From the NCBI RefSeq assembly GCF_934230905.1, contig NZ_CAKQFJ010000012.1, positions 1-64,000 on the forward strand: a stretch of 64,000 bases of DNA, read 5' to 3'. Of the stretch, positions 35,522 through 44,842 are shown piece after piece (positions within the stretch are counted from its first letter, which is position 1; each line of letters starts with the position of its first letter). The notes under the pieces were generated by a model. It did no database searches. It was not told where the DNA came from and worked only from the letters and a program-made list of their open reading frames with translations. The position numbers were made by a program, and so were the translations under genes. The DNA comes from an uncultured Veillonella sp. GTDB lineage: Bacteria > Bacillota > Negativicutes > Veillonellales > Veillonellaceae.

Positions 35522-37834
35522 TTATTTATTTTGATTTGCATAGATACTTGGTACACCGTCTACATCCATACATTGTGTCTTACATGATGAACGATTACTA
35601 CAAACCCATGTAGTACGCCCGTTCATATTCTGCTTAACAAAATATCCTTTTTTACACCGAGGACATACATATTGTTTTGATTCTTCTGGAACCTCAAGGT
35701 CAGCATTTGAATTTTGTCTAGTCCTAGAAGGCTGCGTATATCGACAGGACGGATAATTCGTACAACCTAAAAAGTCACCAAACTTACCAGTCCGCTGCTG
35801 TAAATGCCCCTTTTTACACGAAGGACAGTCTGGTAATGCTGATAAATTTGCCTGATTGGTATCTAAAGGACGCTTTGCGTTTTGATTTGAAATGATACGC
35901 ACCACATTTGGCATCATTTGATCACGACTCACCTGTTTATCAAAGCCAAGCTTATCAATCAAATGTTGTAGAAATTGGATCTGATCCGTTAAAAATGAAT
36001 CTAACGTATCTTCTCCTTCACTCATAAGGGCAAGACGTTCCTCCCAAACGGCTGTTTCATCAGGATATAATAATTCATCAGGTAATGCATCTACCAAAAG
36101 ATACCCTGTATCGGTAGGAGATAACACCTGCTTCTTACCAGATGTCTTCATAAATCCCCGACTGATTAATTCATCAATAATATTAGCCCGCGTCGCTTCC
36201 GTACCAATACCTGATACCGCCTTTAATTGTTTCTTTAACTCTTCATTCTTAACAAACTTATGAATTTCCTTCATCGCTTGTAATAATGTAGACGGTGTAA
36301 ATCGAGATGGTGGCTTCGTTTGCTTAGCCTCTATAGACGAATCAGTATATTCAACACCATCGTTCTTTTTAACGGCAGGCAAATGGTCTGCTTCTTCGAT
36401 AGCCTCCTTTTTAGGCCCCGATTCGGCGCCTCGATCATCGGTTAAATCCGGTTCATCCTCTTCTGAATGTATCTTAGATTTCTGGCGCTTATACAAAGAT
36501 TTCCAACCTTCTTCAATAACAACGCGACCATTAGCAACAAATTCTTCCTCACATTGACCAACTACAATCTTTGTTTGTTCATACACATGTTCCCCATAAA
36601 ATTGTGCAATATAAGCCTGACTAATGAGGAAATAAATATTCCGTTCTGCTTGAGTTAGGCTCTTTACATTACAAGAAACGGTGGTAGGAATGATCGCATG
36701 ATGGGCAGTAATCTTTTTTTCATTCCACGCACGACTTTTAATATTTCTATCCGCATTTTGTGCCCATTGTGAAAGTTTTTCATCCCCTGATTGCGCTAAA
36801 TTACCGAGAATAGCTATGCGATCACCATATTGATTAGGTGGTAGGTATTCGCAATCAGAACGAGGATATGTGGTTAATTTTTTCTCATATAATTTCTGTG
36901 CCGTATCTAATACAGTTTGAGGGTCATAAGAATAGGCCTTTCCAGCTAATACTTGTAGAGAAGACAGAGATAGCGGTAAACGTTGAGAATCTTTTTTCTT
37001 AGACTTTGTAACAGACTTTATAATGCCACTAGGACTTGCTGACAACCGTTGAATTAAACTTTCAGCAACCCCCTTATTGATGAGACGACCGTCTGGATCT
37101 AACCCTTTTTGTTCGTCCTTTGGTTGCCACGTTGCCCAAAAGGTGCCATTCTCATGGGTATATAAAATTTTAACAGTAAAATAATCAGTCGGTTTAAAAT
37201 CGGCTAATTCTCGTTCACGCCGTACTACGAGTGCTAACGTTGGCGTTTTTACACGACCTATAGGCAATGTCACCTTATTTCCCTTATATCGTTCAGACAA
37301 TGTATAGGCCCGTGATAAATTCATACCAATCAACCAATCCGCACGTGCTCTAGCTAATGCAGATTGATATAAATTGTGAAAATCCTTATTATCGCGCAAA
37401 TCATCTAATGCAGACTTTACAGATTTCTCATCCAATGCGTTTAATAGAATCCGTTGCACCGGTTTTGAATTTCCTACAAAATACAGGACTTCATCAACTA
37501 ATAACTGACCTTCTCTATCCGGGTCACCTGCATTGACGATGATATCAGCTTTTCCAATAAGATCTTTAACCGTTTCAAACTGTTGTCGACTACTATCGGT
37601 TACGAGTAATTTCCACTCAGTAGGCACGATTGGTAAATCTTGAGGGCGCCAACGGATATATTTATCGTCATAGTCACCCGGCTCAGCTTGATGTAGTACA
37701 TGCCCCACAACCCATGTAACAATATCATCCCCTTGGATAAAATAACCATTGCGTTTTTGTATATTCTTGTTTTCCGGCAAACATTTACTGATTTCTCGAG
37801 CCATGGATGGCTTTTCTGCAATAAATAACCGCAT
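35522..37834 (-). CDS. topB: DNA topoisomerase III (type IA)
   Basis: A 770-residue type IA topoisomerase that decatenates and relaxes negatively supercoiled DNA. It opens with the TOPRIM strand RLFIAEKPSMAREI and has DPDREGQLLVDE; the catalytic tyrosine lies in TYPRSDCEYL (about residue 325). Two C-terminal zinc-ribbon units follow (CPSC with CTNYPSC; CPRC with CSNRSSC), after a charged insert around residues 455-505. The ATG at 37834 is preferred to one seven codons upstream because of a strong AGGAGGGG site. Divergent from prfC. Confidence 0.92.
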   Translation of the reverse strand: MRLFIAEKPSMAREISKCLPENKNIQKRNGYFIQGDDIVTWVVGHVLHQAEPGDYDDKYIRWRPQDLPIVPTEWKLLVTDSSRQQFETVKDLIGKADIIVNAGDPDREGQLLVDEVLYFVGNSKPVQRILLNALDEKSVKSALDDLRDNKDFHNLYQSALARARADWLIGMNLSRAYTLSERYKGNKVTLPIGRVKTPTLALVVRRERELADFKPTDYFTVKILYTHENGTFWATWQPKDEQKGLDPDGRLINKGVAESLIQRLSASPSGIIKSVTKSKKKDSQRLPLSLSSLQVLAGKAYSYDPQTVLDTAQKLYEKKLTTYPRSDCEYLPPNQYGDRIAILGNLAQSGDEKLSQWAQNADRNIKSRAWNEKKITAHHAIIPTTVSCNVKSLTQAERNIYFLISQAYIAQFYGEHVYEQTKIVVGQCEEEFVANGRVVIEEGWKSLYKRQKSKIHSEEDEPDLTDDRGAESGPKKEAIEEADHLPAVKKNDGVEYTDSSIEAKQTKPPSRFTPSTLLQAMKEIHKFVKNEELKKQLKAVSGIGTEATRANIIDELISRGFMKTSGKKQVLSPTDTGYLLVDALPDELLYPDETAVWEERLALMSEGEDTLDSFLTDQIQFLQHLIDKLGFDKQVSRDQMMPNVVRIISNQNAKRPLDTNQANLSALPDCPSCKKGHLQQRTGKFGDFLGCTNYPSCRYTQPSRTRQNSNADLEVPEESKQYVCPRCKKGYFVKQNMNGRTTWVCSNRSSCKTQCMDVDGVPSIYANQNK

Positions 37835-38010
37835 GGTCCCCTCCTTAACGTACATATGGCGACCATCCCCGCAGTCGCTCTTTGAAATCTCATTATACTA
37901 CAATTTAGTGGTCATAACTACCAAAATCATGTATAATTTTAAAGATATGAATGATGTGAAAATTGTACATTACAATTAAACTTTCACAAACGAAACAACA
38001 GAGGTGAATT

Positions 38011-39606
38011 ATGACATTTTTAGAAGAAGTACAACGTCGTCGTACGTTTGCTATCATATCTCACCCGGATGCGGGTAAAACGACATTAACAGAAAAATTA
38101 CTATTATACGGTGGTGCTATTCACTTAGCAGGGTCCGTTAAGTCTCGTAAAACGGCAAAACACGCCGTATCTGACTGGATGGAAATCGAAAAGCAACGCG
38201 GTATCTCCGTAACAAGTTCTGTATTACAATTTGACTATGATGGATGTCGAGTAAACATCCTCGATACCCCTGGTCACCAGGACTTCTCTGAAGATACGTA
38301 TCGTACATTAATGGCAGCCGATAGTGCAGTCATGCTCATCGACGTAGCTAAAGGCGTTGAAGCACAAACTAAAAAACTATTTGCTGTATCCAAAGAACGT
38401 GGTATTCCTATCTTTACATTTGTAAATAAAATTGACCATTTTGGTCGTAGCCCATTTGATTTGATGGAAGAAATTGAAAATGTTCTTGGCATTCGTACAT
38501 GCCCTATGAACTGGCCAATTGGTATCAACGGCGAATACAAAGGCGTATACGATAGAGAACACGAAACGATTGAGCTTTTTGCAAAAGATGAAACACATGG
38601 TCAAGAAAAGTTAGCCTCTGAAAAAGGTGCTTTGACTGACCCTCATATGAAAGAATTATTAGGTGACGATGTATACCAAGCATTACTTGATGATATTGAA
38701 TTATTAGATGTTGCAGGCGATCCATTTGATTTCGATAAGGTGCGTGCTGGTGAATTAACACCGATGTTCTTCGGTTCCGCCATGACAAACTTTGGGGTAA
38801 AACCATTCCTCGAAAAATTCTTGGAACTCGCCCCATCCCCTGCTCCACGACAAGCAGTAGAGGAAATGGTACAACCTACAAGCGAAGACTTCTCTGCGTT
38901 AGTCTTTAAAATTCAAGCTAATATGGATCCTAATCACCATGACCGTATTGTATTTATGCGTATTTGCTCTGGTAAATTTGAAAAAGGCATGTCCGTATTG
39001 CATCGCCAATCAAATAAGACGATTCGCTTATCACAACCACAACAATTCTTGGCTACAGAACGCACCATTGTAGAAGATGCGTACCCTGGTGATATTATCG
39101 GGGTCTTCGACGCTGGCACAATGGGTGTAGGTGATACACTTTGTGCTCAAAAACACAAGGTTACATTCGGTGACTTTCCTGTATTCCCACCTGAATTTTT
39201 TGCACGTGTATCACCTAAAGATACAATGAAACGTAAACAATTCCAAAAAGGGATGACACAATTAGCCCAAGAAGGAGCTGTTCAAATTTTTGAGCAACCA
39301 GGTGCCCTTGATTCATTCGTAGTAGGAGCTGTAGGTATGCTCCAATTTGAAGTTCTTGAGTACCGCTTAAAAAATGAATATGGTGTTGATTTATTAAATC
39401 ATACTTTGCCTTATAGTGTGGCACGTTGGATTGATGGCGATGTAGATACCTCTACACTAAAAGGTCTAGATAATGCAATGATTGTAAAGGATAATCGAGA
39501 TCGCACCGTTGTACTCATTGCCAACGAATGGCAAATGGGCTGGGTTCTAGAACGTAACCCAGATGTTACCTTCTTACAAACGCCAAAACTACATAATGAA
39601 ATTTAA
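38011..39606 (+). CDS. prfC: Peptide chain release factor 3
   Basis: A 531-residue GTPase that recycles RF1/RF2 after peptide release. G1 SHPDAGKTTLTEKLLLYGGAI, the switch region with GISVTSSV, G3 DTPGHQDFSEDTYR and G4 NKID are all present, and the C-terminal domain contains VGAVGMLQFEV, typical of RF3. Full length. GAGGTG lies before the start. A plus-strand gene next to topB in divergent orientation. Confidence 0.94.
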   Translation: MTFLEEVQRRRTFAIISHPDAGKTTLTEKLLLYGGAIHLAGSVKSRKTAKHAVSDWMEIEKQRGISVTSSVLQFDYDGCRVNILDTPGHQDFSEDTYRTLMAADSAVMLIDVAKGVEAQTKKLFAVSKERGIPIFTFVNKIDHFGRSPFDLMEEIENVLGIRTCPMNWPIGINGEYKGVYDREHETIELFAKDETHGQEKLASEKGALTDPHMKELLGDDVYQALLDDIELLDVAGDPFDFDKVRAGELTPMFFGSAMTNFGVKPFLEKFLELAPSPAPRQAVEEMVQPTSEDFSALVFKIQANMDPNHHDRIVFMRICSGKFEKGMSVLHRQSNKTIRLSQPQQFLATERTIVEDAYPGDIIGVFDAGTMGVGDTLCAQKHKVTFGDFPVFPPEFFARVSPKDTMKRKQFQKGMTQLAQEGAVQIFEQPGALDSFVVGAVGMLQFEVLEYRLKNEYGVDLLNHTLPYSVARWIDGDVDTSTLKGLDNAMIVKDNRDRTVVLIANEWQMGWVLERNPDVTFLQTPKLHNEI

Positions 39607-39634
39607 CTAAATTAATAATGCTACTATGTATAAA

Positions 39635-39653
39635 TAGCAAAATGTCTTTGCTA
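39635..39653 (+). terminator. Possible weak terminator after prfC
   Basis: Seven-base-pair stem (TAGCAAA against TTTGCTA), five-base loop, followed by ATTTTATAG; AT-rich, so stability is modest. Confidence 0.4.
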
Positions 39654-39727
39654 ATTTTATAGTATTTAATTAGTCATTCATGATACAATGTAATAAATTA
39701 TTTTTATTTATTAAAAGGAGTGATCTT

Positions 39728-40975
39728 ATGCCACTGATTGACCTAAAATTAGTCAACGATGTATGGACACTGAATTTGTCCATGATTCAAACTGTGGGCC
39801 TTGCGGTAATTACCTTATTCATAGGTACTTGGATTAATAAACATTCCAAGTTTTTACAACGCATGTGTATGCCAGCACCAGCTGTGGGGGCTTTACCATT
39901 TGCATTTTTAACTGCTATTCTTTCATATTACAAAATTTTAAATATTACCTTTGAAGGTTCACTACAAAGCTTTCTAATGCTTGCCTTCTTTACCACTATT
40001 GGTTTGATGGCATCTTTAAAAGTTTTAAAAAAAGGCGGAATTTTTATTATTTTCTTCTTCCTTGCTTGTGCAGTGTGGATTGTCGTTCAAAACACTGCAG
40101 GGATTGCCATTTCTAAAGCCTTAGGCATTGAACCAATTATTGGTATCATGGCAGGTTCTGTATCCATGATTGGTGGTCTTGGTACAGCAGGTGCATTCGG
40201 CCCATACTATGAACAATTACTTGGTATTCCAGGCACTGCATCAGCAGCTGTAGCAGCAGCTACATTCGGTATGGTAGCAGGGACTATCTTAGGTGCCCCT
40301 GTTGGCGAACGCATTATCAAAATGCATAAAGTAAAAACACCTTATCAAAACCCAGAGTTAATGGATGATGACAATATCGATTATATCGAAGATCGCGTTG
40401 AAAGTGGCGGAAAGCAATTCAACTCGCAAGATTTGTTAACAATCTGTATGTGGATTGGTCTAGCGCTTGGTATTGGTACCATCGTAAGTGCTGGTTTGTC
40501 AATTATAACTCCATTACCTGCATATATCGGTTCCATGATTTGTGCCGCTATCATTCGTAACGTAGGTGATTTTTCAAAATCCTACAAGATTAATGATGCT
40601 GCTCTTGACGCTGTATCTAATGTAGCCTTATCCCTATTCGTTACAATGGCTATTAATAGTTTAAAACTTGTACAATTAATCGATCTTGCATTACCACTTA
40701 TTACAATTCTAGTTGCTCAAATGGTTCTTATCTGTATTTTCGCATACATCATTTACTTCCTATTTGGTCGCAACTACGACGCAGTTATGCTCGGTGCTGG
40801 TGCTATCGGTTTCGGCTTAGGTGCTACGCCAAATGCATTGGTTAATATGTTATCATTAGCAAGTAAACACGGTCCATCCCCTCGTGCATGGCTCGTTGTA
40901 TCCTTAGTAGGTGCATTCTTAATCGACTTTGCCAATGCTTTCATTATTACAACAATGGCTGGTATTCTATATTAA
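39728..40975 (+). CDS. gltS: Sodium/glutamate symporter
   Basis: A 415-residue inner-membrane carrier that imports glutamate with sodium. About ten hydrophobic helices are visible; the repeated reentrant-loop signatures GSVSMIGGLGTAGAFGP and GAGAIGFGLGATPNALVNM are characteristic of GltS. The ATG at 39728 is chosen over a start 16 codons upstream because AAGGAG lies at good spacing. Monocistronic, with a strong terminator behind it. Confidence 0.92.
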   Translation: MPLIDLKLVNDVWTLNLSMIQTVGLAVITLFIGTWINKHSKFLQRMCMPAPAVGALPFAFLTAILSYYKILNITFEGSLQSFLMLAFFTTIGLMASLKVLKKGGIFIIFFFLACAVWIVVQNTAGIAISKALGIEPIIGIMAGSVSMIGGLGTAGAFGPYYEQLLGIPGTASAAVAAATFGMVAGTILGAPVGERIIKMHKVKTPYQNPELMDDDNIDYIEDRVESGGKQFNSQDLLTICMWIGLALGIGTIVSAGLSIITPLPAYIGSMICAAIIRNVGDFSKSYKINDAALDAVSNVALSLFVTMAINSLKLVQLIDLALPLITILVAQMVLICIFAYIIYFLFGRNYDAVMLGAGAIGFGLGATPNALVNMLSLASKHGPSPRAWLVVSLVGAFLIDFANAFIITTMAGILY

Positions 40976-40979
40976 AACA

Positions 40980-41012
40980 AAAAGGTCCTAAGGATAATCC
41001 TTAGGACCTTTT
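40980..41012 (+). terminator. Terminator between gltS and rsmA (bidirectional)
   Basis: Perfect 14-base-pair stem (40980-40993 and 40999-41012), five-base loop, with A/T tracts on both sides. It serves gltS and probably rsmA, whose stop is at 41020 on the other strand. Confidence 0.88.
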
Positions 41013-41019
41013 AATTATA

Positions 41020-41874
41020 CTATTTAATTAAAGCAGCCCACGCATTAGCTACATCGGCAAACTCTTGAAGAGTAAATGTCTCCCCTCTTCGTTGTCCATC
41101 AATATCGGCTTTTACTAATAGCTCATCTATTTGATTTTTGGTTAGTCCCGTCGTCTTCATCGTATTGGAAAATGTTTTACGACGTTGCGCAAAACCAGCT
41201 TTTACAACTCGAAAGAACAATTTTTCATCAATAACATCAACAGGAGGTTTATCACGCAATACACAACGAATAACTGAACTTGTTACCGCTGGAGCTGGTA
41301 AAAACGACTTTGGTGGTACATCTAATACGATATCTGGCACCGTATAATATTGCACGGCCACTGATAACGCACCATAATCCTTTGTACCTGGTTTAGCTAC
41401 CATTCGCAATGCAACTTCTTTCTGTACCATTACCACAAGACGTTCAATAGGCAATCTACTTTCTAAAAGAGACATAATAATAGGTGTCGTAATATAATAT
41501 GGCAAATTTGCAACAACCTTGAACGGTTCATGATGCATGATAGTTGGTACATCCAATTTCAACACATCACCATGAACAATAGTAACATTACTATATTGAG
41601 CAAGTGTCGTATCTAAAACCTCTAATAAACGTGTATCTAACTCAATGGCTGTTACATTAGCACCACTTTGTGCTAAGCCTTGTGTAAGTGTACCAATACC
41701 AGGGCCAATCTCTAAAACCGGTTCACCCTCTTTTAAATTAGCAGCTTTAACAATTTCATCAACAATACCACGTTTAATTAAAAAATTTTGTCCAAGCTTC
41801 TTGCTCATTTTAATATCAAATCGTTTACATATATAATGAACTACTTCTGGACTTGCAATGATAGATTCAATCAT
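41020..41874 (-). CDS. rsmA: 16S rRNA (adenine1518/1519-N6) dimethyltransferase
   Basis: A 284-residue enzyme that dimethylates two adenines near the 3' end of 16S rRNA; loss gives kasugamycin resistance in many bacteria. Motifs: KKLGQNFLIKRG, the SAM-binding EIGPGIGTLTQGLA, and the catalytic NLPYYITTPI (motif IV). AGGAG precedes the start. It follows rnmV by 60 bases on the same strand, the order found in Bacillus (rnmV-ksgA). Confidence 0.95.
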   Translation of the reverse strand: MIESIIASPEVVHYICKRFDIKMSKKLGQNFLIKRGIVDEIVKAANLKEGEPVLEIGPGIGTLTQGLAQSGANVTAIELDTRLLEVLDTTLAQYSNVTIVHGDVLKLDVPTIMHHEPFKVVANLPYYITTPIIMSLLESRLPIERLVVMVQKEVALRMVAKPGTKDYGALSVAVQYYTVPDIVLDVPPKSFLPAPAVTSSVIRCVLRDKPPVDVIDEKLFFRVVKAGFAQRRKTFSNTMKTTGLTKNQIDELLVKADIDGQRRGETFTLQEFADVANAWAALIK

Positions 41875-41934
41875 GAATACTCCTATTCTAACTCTTATTA
41901 TGATTCTATGATTAATAATATCTCTGTTAAAAGC

Positions 41935-42468
41935 TTATTTCACTTCAGATACAGCCTGTTCATATTCATCACGACTAATACCATAATGATTCAATCGATA
42001 CAAAAACTGTTTACCATTTCCATAACCAATGCCTAAAACAGCACCAACGCTAGCTCGTTTATTAGCGCTATTAGGAAATCCAGAAAGGCCATATTTAACA
42101 AGGTCCGCCATAATGAATTCTTCACTAGACACTAATGATTCAGTATGAAGTACAGATAAAGCCTTTAAAATGGATTCTGGAGAAGCTTGTTCTATTCCAA
42201 TATCATCATTCGCATAAGCCTCATCACGAGGAACAAAGGCATGTTGTGCACGAGGGAATTTCTTCGTTAACACGCGACGTATACGTTCCCCAGCGGAGTC
42301 TGGATCGGTGAGAATAATAATTCCTCGTTTCTCATAAGCAACACGAATTTGTTCTATTACACCCCTACGCAAGGTAAATCCTTCCGTAGCAATACAATCA
42401 GCTTCTATAGCTTGATGTATTCGCTGTATATCCGATTTTCCTTCTACTACAATGACCTCTTTTAACAT
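41935..42468 (-). CDS. rnmV: Ribonuclease M5 (5S rRNA maturation)
   Basis: A 177-residue TOPRIM nuclease that trims precursor 5S rRNA with help from ribosomal protein L18. The TOPRIM glutamate is in VVEGKSDIQ and the DxD pair in ILTDPDSAGERIRR. The C-terminal domain (GIEQASPESILKALSVL) follows the family. AGGAGG precedes the ATG. Pairing with rsmA is a conserved Firmicute arrangement. Confidence 0.93.
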   Translation of the reverse strand: MLKEVIVVEGKSDIQRIHQAIEADCIATEGFTLRRGVIEQIRVAYEKRGIIILTDPDSAGERIRRVLTKKFPRAQHAFVPRDEAYANDDIGIEQASPESILKALSVLHTESLVSSEEFIMADLVKYGLSGFPNSANKRASVGAVLGIGYGNGKQFLYRLNHYGISRDEYEQAVSEVK

Positions 42469-42575
42469 AGAACCTCCTTGTATTTATTATATTATTGTAA
42501 CATATATAGCATTGCTTAAATAGATGTAATAGTTTAGTATAATATTATATAAATATATATAATAAGGAGATAATT

Positions 42576-43511
42576 GTGACATTACAACAATTACGATACG
42601 TAACAACAATTGCAAATATTGGAAGTATTAGCGAAGCTGCAAAACGTTTATTTGTATCACAACCAAGCTTAACCAAAGCCATTAAAGAATTAGAAAAAGA
42701 AATGGGGATTACCATTTTTGATCGCACTAATAAAGGAATTACCGTTTCAAAAGAGGGTGAACGTTTTTTAGGATATGCTCGCCAAGTCTTAGAACAAGCC
42801 ACATTATTAGAAGAGCAATATAAGAGTAACAAAGGCGGAAAAAAAGAATTTTCTGTATCTACACAACATTACTCCTTTGCCGTAAATGCATTCATCGATC
42901 TTATTAATCAAAGTGATGTAGACTCTTATGATTTTTCGTTACGAGAAACACAAACTTATGAAATCATAGATGACGTAGCGCATATGAAAAGTGAGATTGG
43001 TCTTTTATATTATAATGACTTTAATCGTCCTGTATTAGAAAAATTGATTCATACCAATGAATTAACCTTCACGGAGCTGTTTACGGCTAGCCCTCATATT
43101 TTTATCGGTAAACAACATCCATTAGCTACTAAAAAAATGGTCTCCATGAATGAATTGGAACCTTATCCTTATGTATCATTTGAACAAGGTGATCATAATT
43201 CCTTCTATTTTTCAGAGGAAATCTTTAGTACTGTTGTGCGCCCAAAACATATACGTGTTCGCGATAGAGCTTCTCTATTTAGTCTATTAATTGGTCTTGA
43301 TGGATATACCGTATCAAGTGGTGTTATCGATAAAGAATTTAATGGTGAAAGCATTATTTCTGTACCGCTTGCCGAAGAAGGTATTATGCATATTGGTTAC
43401 ATAACTAATAATAAAATGCAACGCAGTCGTTTAGGGCAAGGTTATATTAATGCATTAGAACAATATGTAAACAATTATGGTAAACATATTCAATTGCCCA
43501 CCGAAAAATAA
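42576..43511 (+). CDS. LysR-family transcriptional regulator
   Basis: A 311-residue DNA-binding regulator: winged helix-turn-helix at residues 1-60 (YVTTIANIGSISEAAKRLFVSQPSLTKAIKELEKEM), a linker helix, and a C-terminal periplasmic-binding-protein-like effector domain. Divergent from rnmV; the next plus-strand gene is msrAB, but a terminator lies between. The inducer and targets cannot be deduced; an uncharacterised LysR of the CynR/CysL group is likely. Confidence 0.85.
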   Translation: MTLQQLRYVTTIANIGSISEAAKRLFVSQPSLTKAIKELEKEMGITIFDRTNKGITVSKEGERFLGYARQVLEQATLLEEQYKSNKGGKKEFSVSTQHYSFAVNAFIDLINQSDVDSYDFSLRETQTYEIIDDVAHMKSEIGLLYYNDFNRPVLEKLIHTNELTFTELFTASPHIFIGKQHPLATKKMVSMNELEPYPYVSFEQGDHNSFYFSEEIFSTVVRPKHIRVRDRASLFSLLIGLDGYTVSSGVIDKEFNGESIISVPLAEEGIMHIGYITNNKMQRSRLGQGYINALEQYVNNYGKHIQLPTEK

Positions 43512-43550
43512 ATCTTTCGATTCTACAAATCAAAATTAACAAACTAAATC

Positions 43551-43579
43551 AGTACATCCTCTATACAGAAGGATGTACT
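43551..43579 (+). terminator. Terminator of the LysR gene
   Basis: Perfect 10-base-pair stem (43551-43560 and 43570-43579), nine-base loop, followed by TTTTTCTTT. Confidence 0.85.
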
Positions 43580-43734
43580 TTTTCTTTATAACTAATACCA
43601 TACTATATGGTTGCCTCCATAACTCTAATCTATACCAAACATTAGCATATAGATATTTTTAAATATAGTTAGACTTAGCTATAATAAATCTATCGAAATT
43701 ATCGGTTATACCGTTTATTATAGGAGGTTTTATT

Positions 43735-43785
43735 ATGTCTAACCATTTAGCACCATTTCATTTTGATATAGGAAGTATGGGGTGA
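43735..43785 (+). CDS. 16-codon leader ORF immediately before msrAB
   Basis: A short reading frame, MSNHLAPFHFDIGSMG, ending at TGA five bases before the msrAB start. It has an ideal ribosome site (AGGAGG at 43722-43727, seven bases before ATG), stronger than most genes here, and its last codons contain the GGGG that would serve as the msrAB ribosome site. A TATAAT (43680-43685) lies upstream. This suggests translational coupling or attenuation. It may equally be a remnant of a longer gene; no family is recognised. Confidence 0.5.
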   Translation: MSNHLAPFHFDIGSMG

Positions 43786-43789
43786 TTAG

Positions 43790-44725
43790 ATGAAAGAACG
43801 CACAATATACTTAGGTGGTGGTTGTTTCTGGGGACTGCAAGGTTATATTCGCCAAATTCCTGGCATAGTTTCAACTGAGGTAGGCTATGCCAACGGCCCT
43901 ACTACCAATCCAAGTTATGAAGATGTATGTCATGACAGCGGTCATGTAGAAGCACTAAAAGTAATCTATGATGCGGATATATTATCATTAGACCATTTAA
44001 TTCAATATTTTTTACGTGCCATCGATCCCTTTAGCATTAACAAGCAAGGCGGTGATGAAGGTATTCAGTATCGAACGGGTATATACTATACAGATAGTGC
44101 AGATAAAACAATTATTGATGCTACTCTGTCTCGCGCCCAATCCTTTGAAAGCAAGCCCTTTGCCATTGAAGTACTACCGCTAGACAGCTATTACTCTGCA
44201 GAGGAATATCATCAAGATTATTTAGACAAAAACCCTAACGGCTATTGTCATATTCCTCTTGGTCTATCTCAAGAGCCACTTATCGACGATAACGCGTATA
44301 ATAAACCAACAGAAAAAGATTTACAAGCTTTATCACCTCAAGAATATGATGTAACGCAAAATGCGGCAACTGATGCCCCTTTTAGTCATGAATTAACCAC
44401 TGAATACAAATCAGGACTTTATGTAGATATTACTACAGGAGAACCACTCTTTACATCATCTCGAAAATTTGAATCACACTGTGGTTGGCCTAGTTTTACT
44501 AAGCCGATAGCAAAGGATGTAATACGCTATTACCAGGATAACTCACACGGTATGAAACGCATTGAGGTGCGCAGTCGCATCGGTAATGCACACTTAGGTC
44601 ATGTCTTTGAAGACGGACCTAACGGATCATTACGTTATTGTATTAATGGATCTGCTCTCAAATTTATTCCAAAAAATGAATTATTCGGAACAAAGTATGA
44701 ATACCTAATTCCTTATATAGACTAA
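43790..44725 (+). CDS. msrAB: Bifunctional peptide-methionine sulfoxide reductase MsrA/MsrB
   Basis: A 311-residue fusion repairing both stereoisomers of oxidised methionine. The MsrA half begins with the active-site GGGCFWGLQGY (Cys near residue 13) and has EEYHQDYLDKNP; the MsrB half (about residue 185 on) has FESHCGWPSFTKP, RIGNAHLGHVFEDGP and RYCINGSALKFIP with the catalytic Cys. The zinc-binding CxxC pairs of some MsrB proteins are absent, as usual in MsrAB fusions. No signal peptide, so cytoplasmic. It is preceded by a short leader ORF. Confidence 0.93.
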   Translation: MKERTIYLGGGCFWGLQGYIRQIPGIVSTEVGYANGPTTNPSYEDVCHDSGHVEALKVIYDADILSLDHLIQYFLRAIDPFSINKQGGDEGIQYRTGIYYTDSADKTIIDATLSRAQSFESKPFAIEVLPLDSYYSAEEYHQDYLDKNPNGYCHIPLGLSQEPLIDDNAYNKPTEKDLQALSPQEYDVTQNAATDAPFSHELTTEYKSGLYVDITTGEPLFTSSRKFESHCGWPSFTKPIAKDVIRYYQDNSHGMKRIEVRSRIGNAHLGHVFEDGPNGSLRYCINGSALKFIPKNELFGTKYEYLIPYID

Positions 44726-44737
44726 TATCTATACAAT

Positions 44738-44780
44738 AAAAGGACGATATCTCCCCCATATTGGGAAGTATCGTCCTTTT
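44738..44780 (+). terminator. Terminator of msrAB
   Basis: Stem of 12 base pairs (44738-44749 and 44769-44780) with further partial pairing inside (CTCCC against GGGAAG), ending in TTTTC. Confidence 0.85.
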
Positions 44781-44801
44781 CTCATTAGTGTAATTATACA
44801 A

Positions 44802-44832
44802 AAAAGGAGATATCACTTGGATATCTCCTTTT
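44802..44832 (-). terminator. Terminator of the 3D-domain protein gene
   Basis: Perfect 13-base-pair stem (44802-44814 and 44820-44832), five-base loop, with A/T tracts on both sides; it lies ten bases after the stop codon at 44843 on the minus strand. Confidence 0.88.
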
Positions 44833-44842
44833 CATATATAGA

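Noticed and set aside
36400..36530. Charged, low-complexity insert in TopB as a sign of a broken gene
   Set aside because: The reading frame is open, catalytic motifs lie before it and zinc ribbons after, so it is a linker rather than damage.
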